64,000 nucleotides of DNA. Source: Saitoella complicata NRRL Y-17804 (taxonomy: Eukaryota > Ascomycota > Saitoellomycetes > Saitoellales > Saitoellaceae). The notes under the pieces are model-generated. The model did not search any database, was not told the origin of the DNA, and saw only the letters and a program-made list of their open reading frames with translations. How positions within the stretch are numbered: position 1 is the first letter of the stretch; the number at the start of each line of letters is the position of its first letter. Location: positions 1-64,000 of the forward strand of contig NW_017566992.1 in the NCBI RefSeq assembly GCF_001661265.1. The letters are read 5' to 3'. Made by a program: the position numbers and the translations under genes. Shown piece after piece: positions 63,101 through 64,000 of this stretch.

Positions 63101-64000
63101 TCTGGTTTGATCAACTTGATCTTCTTCTTGCTGTTGATGACACTCTTGGCGTCTCTATTCGCGATCCAGCTCGTTCGAGGAGATATGCCTCCGGCCGACG
63201 ATGGGCCTGATGGAAACCCTATTGACTTTGCTACGATGTGGAATGCCTTTTTGGGTATGTATCAGATCGTGAGTACGGAAAACTGGACCCAGATTCTCTA
63301 TGCTGCAACGCAGTCACAAGTGCAATACGGTGTGGCATGGATCAGTGCTGCGTTCTTCATCGCTTGGTTCATCTTCGGCAGCAGCATCATCCTGAACATG
63401 TTCATTGCTGCTTTGCAGGAGAACTTCCACGTATCTGAAGAGGAAAAGCGTCGATACCAAATCAGTGCGTTTATTGAGAAGTCAATCCCGGCATTGTTGA
63501 AGGGCAATGTAGACCAAGGTAATTTCACGTTGGCGTCGCTGTTCAAACGTCGTCATGTACCCGGGGATGCAAGACCAGAGGCATTCAATATGCTCATGAA
63601 GGAAGCTGTTGTCAAGGACTTCTTGGATGATACGAATGTCAGGACACCGGGCATTTCACGATCTACGACCATGCGGGAAAGACCTGCGCCAGAGTGGTAC
63701 GAGCGTTTGTCAAAGTGGTTCAAGCGATCTAGGGGAGAGCCAGCTAAGCGCAATCCTTTCTATCAGCAAAAGAACAAGAGTCAGACCTTCAAGCTGACGA
63801 ATCCTCAAACCATGGCGCAGGACGCCGTGCTTGCGAACACTCATCGGCGACTAGAGGAGAACGCTTGGCTTCAGTCTAATCCTGACTTCGACGTCGCTCT
63901 TTGGATCCTTCCAAGCAACCACCCGATTAGGCATTTCTGTCAATCCTTGGTTGCTCCTGCCGTCAATCATCGGCATGGAGATTCCTTGCCTCAGAACCCT
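60158..64000 (+). CDS. CCH1: Voltage-gated calcium channel alpha subunit CCH1, N-terminal part
   Basis: Frame open for 1281 codons to the window end, with no intron; the gene is cut by the window. The first 400 residues are disordered, Ser/Pro/Gly-rich. Repeat I begins near KLRGKSLGIFGPDSSVRNWL and NILLNPITEPFLFCVIV, with S4 SCLRILKLLNITQGT and a pore region SMELVFVVISMNTWSDLMYY. Repeat II has S1 EPFWLLLIAIDIVFQATR, S4-like SYRIVLGIPVSRDLLV and pore MYQIVSTENWTQILYAA. The order is that of fungal Cch1, which with Mid1 forms the plasma-membrane calcium channel used under store depletion and stress. The filter residue in repeat I is Asn (62474-62476) and in repeat II Glu (63278-63280). Confidence 0.93.
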   Translation, partial: MDQDSDGRMGREYEGFNSIPLEDLSPPSTGVNTPNAPVSREPEQDTSSEDPVTLRTPSGRQRSISHSLHQDPSTPRQQTQRRRVYSSAAAAWQRSSQGYNQLQDSDPSVLGVDRTFDSEGGVVRLEGESLREGLVEALGTARRRGSWLPPPTGEGQLVGRRPMILRGLSGASAVSSGSGQSVGGSVGGGDLGMGVGGGGMNSPLDEVEMAMGAMGGDFQGEEESDTVRLTVDLSPISGAGAPQGLATPQQDLLSASPTRGRLGYRFPSTLGNDLFLETGLAHRLSRSGSRSTSQRSDGRSSPGPVRQRVLSEVHRISSRVVNITNDQGVAEVSAAAAAAAEMESIPLSPMVPPATATTNGTLESTGGERDGFDEGLFDIYEQKAAQGAVDEGEAEESKLRGKSLGIFGPDSSVRNWLCNILLNPITEPFLFCVIVCHTVLLIIKSSLRQHYTGDGDRLRWGQGPQKWLDFAFLGIFGLYTLECVARIVVSGVFINPPSLENPDKPHGLESLAQKVRVMANVAPSRSRSMSRSPARPPRSPIGMPRSPMRARAVVRTNTSYAEHVNPTGGCFKTLRELKKAQLARRAYLRHSFNRLDFVAVVAYWIGFLLSVTAVSSEHHIYVFKMLSCLRILKLLNITQGTMTILQSLKKAAPLLVNVAFLVGFFWLIFGIVGVQSFKGSFRRQCVYPWTNDSGFQQYETGQYCGGHFNLSSPTNRTSYLDRQNNTDGHGPPKGYLCPAPAVCVESDDAVIPTVSFDNIFQSMELVFVVISMNTWSDLMYYSMNSDYLVSAVFFIAGIVILTFWLMNLVIAVITTSFQLIREEGQRASAFTNNAEPVNMEDPLIGQQQRPSRFRTAFQYSEPFWLLLIAIDIVFQATRTSDMSDGHAKMLRIVQSVLTVIFAIEIVLRFIVTLPNWRQFFRHRRNNFDAFLAAVTIVILFPPIYGSKAYDWLSVFQLARSYRIVLGIPVSRDLLVNALGNASGLINLIFFLLLMTLLASLFAIQLVRGDMPPADDGPDGNPIDFATMWNAFLGMYQIVSTENWTQILYAATQSQVQYGVAWISAAFFIAWFIFGSSIILNMFIAALQENFHVSEEEKRRYQISAFIEKSIPALLKGNVDQGNFTLASLFKRRHVPGDARPEAFNMLMKEAVVKDFLDDTNVRTPGISRSTTMRERPAPEWYERLSKWFKRSRGEPAKRNPFYQQKNKSQTFKLTNPQTMAQDAVLANTHRRLEENAWLQSNPDFDVALWILPSNHPIRHFCQSLVAPAVNHRHGDSLPQNP

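Noticed and set aside
1-64000. LTR elements, LINEs and CRISPR arrays
   Set aside because: No reverse transcriptase, integrase or capsid-like frames, no long terminal repeats and no regularly spaced repeats were found on either strand.

Overview
The window is the left end of a linear fungal chromosome. It opens with 22 perfect CCCTAA telomere units and continues as compact, gene-dense nuclear DNA. Introns are mostly 48 to 70 nt with GT..AG ends, tRNA genes carry introns, and the gene set is typical of filamentous ascomycetes: a Zn2Cys6 regulator, a Yap1-type bZIP factor with cysteine-rich redox domains, an F-box protein of the fungal type, a fungal MTAP, the complex I 30-kDa subunit and a Cch1 calcium channel. 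Pezizomycotina is the best guess; genus and species cannot be told from sequence alone. I saw no LTR element, LINE, retroviral relic or CRISPR array.

Layout. 1-3.1 kb: telomere, then an ATG22-like gene broken by one stop codon and one frameshift, then a small protein with a mitochondrial-type leader. 3.3-15 kb: tRNA-Asp, YAP1-like bZIP, SEC14-like lipid-transfer protein, ENP2/NOL10, NPC1/NCR1. 15-24 kb: a ten-exon coiled-coil protein, mitochondrial ribosomal protein bL33m and a Zn2Cys6 transcription factor. 24-31.4 kb: two tRNA-Leu(CAA) genes in opposite orientation, an FAD monooxygenase, a DUF2433-type phosphoesterase-like protein with an RGG tail, MTAP, a cupin dioxygenase-like protein, a short palindromic MITE-like insert and an amino-acid permease relic. 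32-48 kb: F-box protein, a small two-helix membrane protein (possibly APQ12 family), karyopherin Kap123, a protein tyrosine phosphatase, complex I 30-kDa subunit, NOT4, RRP36, TSR2 and SPF30. 48.9-54.4 kb: sugar transporter, divergent SDR, dihydrodiol/xylose dehydrogenase-like enzyme, then PEX11. 54.4-56.4 kb: a gene-poor stretch with decayed coding-like pieces. 56.4-64 kb: ammonium transporter, UBTD-type ubiquitin-like protein and the N-terminal 1281 codons of a Cch1-type calcium channel that runs off the window.

How the genes relate. Most are unlinked housekeeping genes. Two local groupings stand out. NOT4, RRP36, TSR2 and SPF30 (40.4-47.7 kb) all act in RNA metabolism, and RRP36 and TSR2 share a 58-bp upstream element. 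The sugar transporter, SDR and Gfo/Idh-type dehydrogenase share a promoter region rich in CreA-type motifs and look like a small carbohydrate-use module. Six dispersed tRNA-Asp genes with identical exons, variable 7-nt intron candidates and partly conserved flanks are the most distinctive repeat family.
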